DNA of 6,487 nucleotides, from the NCBI GenBank assembly GCA_030591195.1, contig JAUVBO010000169.1, positions 1-6,487 of the forward strand, given 5' to 3'. Positions within the stretch are counted from its first letter, which is position 1. Each line of letters opens with the position of its first letter. The notes beneath the pieces are model-generated. The model did no database searches, was not told the DNA's origin, and saw nothing but the letters and a program-made list of their open reading frames with translations. This document shows, piece by piece, positions 5,735 to 6,487 of the stretch. Both the position numbers and the translations under genes were made by a program. This stretch comes from Pseudomonadota bacterium (lineage in GTDB: Bacteria > Myxococcota > Polyangia > GCA-2747355 > JACKDQ01).

Positions 5735-6487
5735 TCAGAGGCACTCGCCGGCGACGCACTGGGTGCTGCAGGTGTTGCCGCACTCGCCGCAGTTGTTCGG
5801 ATCGTCGTCGGTGTCGACGCACTGGTTGCCGCAGGCGGTCAGGTCGGTGCACTCGCAGACGCCGGCGGTGCACTGCTGCAGCTTGGTGCAGACCGAGCCG
5901 CAGGCACCACAGTGGCTGTTGTTGGTGGTGGCGTCGACGCAGCTGCCGTTGCAGGAGAGCTGGGTCCCGGTGCAGGGCGAGCCGCAGACCCCGGCGGTGC
6001 AGGTATCGCCGCCGCTGCAGACCACCCCGCAGGCGCCGCAGTTGCCCGCGCTGGTCTGGAGCTCGACACAGGCGCCGCCGCACATCGTCGTGCCCGCCGG
6101 GCAGGTCGGGCCGCAGACGCCGCTGTTGCAGAGCTGGCCGGCGCTGCAGGTGGTGCCGCAGCTGCCGCAGTTGGCCACCTCGTCGTCGGTGTCGACACAG
6201 GCGCCGCCGCAGCTGACCAGCCCCGCGGTGCAGCCACAGGTGCCGTTGGTGCAGGCCTCGCCCACCCCGCACTCGGTGCCACAGCCGCCGCAGTTGTTGA
6301 CGTCGGCGGCGGTGTCGACGCACCCCCCATCGCAAGCCGTGGTGCCGGGGGGGCAGGTGGTGGTGAAGAGGCAGGCGCCATCGATGCAGAGCGTACCGGC
6401 CGGACAGGCATCGCCACAGCCGGCGCAGTTGGCGCCGTCGGTGTTGATGTCAACGCACTCGCCACCGCAGTTGAGCAGCCCCACCGG
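5735..6487 (-). CDS. Stig1-like cysteine-rich repeat protein (5' end off window)
   Basis: The reading frame runs from the right edge (reverse strand) to a TGA at 5735-5737 and encodes 250 residues, 47 of them Cys. The sequence is six repeats of about 40 residues with the pattern CxxGxCVDTxxDxxNCGxCGxxC, then a Gly-rich turn and GxC. This resembles the plant Stig1 repeat and the repeats of many predicted secreted myxobacterial proteins. It has almost no hydrophobic core, so folding should depend on disulfides, which implies export; the signal peptide or lipobox would be beyond the window. The first in-window GTG is not a credible start because it falls just before a repeat. The protein ends right after the last repeat, with no anchor or sorting domain. 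It lies just upstream of the GH123 lipoprotein gene and is probably co-transcribed with it. Function is unknown; adhesion, glycan binding or a structural envelope role are possible. Confidence 0.85.
   Translation of the reverse strand, partial: PVGLLNCGGECVDINTDGANCAGCGDACPAGTLCIDGACLFTTTCPPGTTACDGGCVDTAADVNNCGGCGTECGVGEACTNGTCGCTAGLVSCGGACVDTDDEVANCGSCGTTCSAGQLCNSGVCGPTCPAGTTMCGGACVELQTSAGNCGACGVVCSGGDTCTAGVCGSPCTGTQLSCNGSCVDATTNNSHCGACGSVCTKLQQCTAGVCECTDLTACGNQCVDTDDDPNNCGECGNTCSTQCVAGECL
5741..6469 (-). repeat. Six tandem Stig1-like Cys-rich protein repeats
   Basis: The repeats, from Cys to Cys, lie at 6371-6469, 6236-6334, 6113-6211, 5984-6082, 5855-5953 and 5741-5833. The cysteine spacing inside the first five is identical: C-x3-C-x9-C-x2-C-x3-C-x5-C-x4-C. 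The sixth is two residues shorter between its fifth and sixth cysteines. One extra cysteine sits in each linker, at residues 45, 86, 129, 172 and 213 of the visible part. The residues between cysteines vary freely, so these are old protein repeats kept by selection rather than a recent DNA duplication. Confidence 0.9.

Noticed and set aside
5629..6216. An Arg/Cys-rich + strand open frame opposite the Stig1-like repeats.
   Set aside because: It mirrors the GC-rich Cys and Gly codons of the real gene; its runs of CRR and RRR have no family resemblance.

Overview
The window is strongly G+C-rich, with G or C at most third codon positions, and its gene content points to a Myxococcota-like (former Deltaproteobacteria) bacterium. 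The clearest clue is the secreted protein built from Stig1-like Cys repeats next to a GH123/DUF4091 lipoprotein, both common in large myxobacterial genomes. The taxon is an inference; there is no rRNA or other marker gene.

Layout from left to right. Positions 1-174 (+) hold the last 57 codons of a gene with a helix-turn-helix motif. Positions 175-670 contain no convincing gene: a weak hairpin follows the stop codon, then five head-to-tail copies of a 52-bp repeat (about 256-507), then a leader with a possible -10 element, a G/C-rich palindrome and a good Shine-Dalgarno site. Positions 671-3892 (+) are a compact three-gene operon: a GlpA-type FAD oxidoreductase with a C-terminal BFD-like [2Fe-2S] domain, a two-dinucleotide FAD/NAD(P) oxidoreductase, and a small DUF1667 protein with four cysteines. 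Positions 3879-6487 (-) carry a convergent pair: a Stig1-like Cys-rich repeat protein whose N terminus is off the window, followed 17 bp later by a GH123-type (DUF4091) lipoprotein. The two convergent transcription units overlap tail to tail by 14 bp.

How the genes work together (inference from families). The + operon looks like an electron-transfer assembly. It would oxidise sn-glycerol-3-phosphate or a similar hydroxy acid on the first FAD protein, pass electrons through the [2Fe-2S] cluster and possible DUF1667 cysteine site, and exchange them with NAD(P) on the second flavoprotein. The same trio of families occurs in anaerobic bacteria such as Thermotoga and clostridia. The - strand pair looks like an envelope module: a disulfide-rich extracellular repeat protein made together with a lipid-anchored putative glycosidase.

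The items most worth follow-up are the DUF1667-linked trio in this background, the eight-cysteine register of the Stig1-like protein and its pairing with the GH123 lipoprotein, the non-triplet 52-bp repeat array, and the mutually exclusive hairpins in the leader of the oxidoreductase operon.
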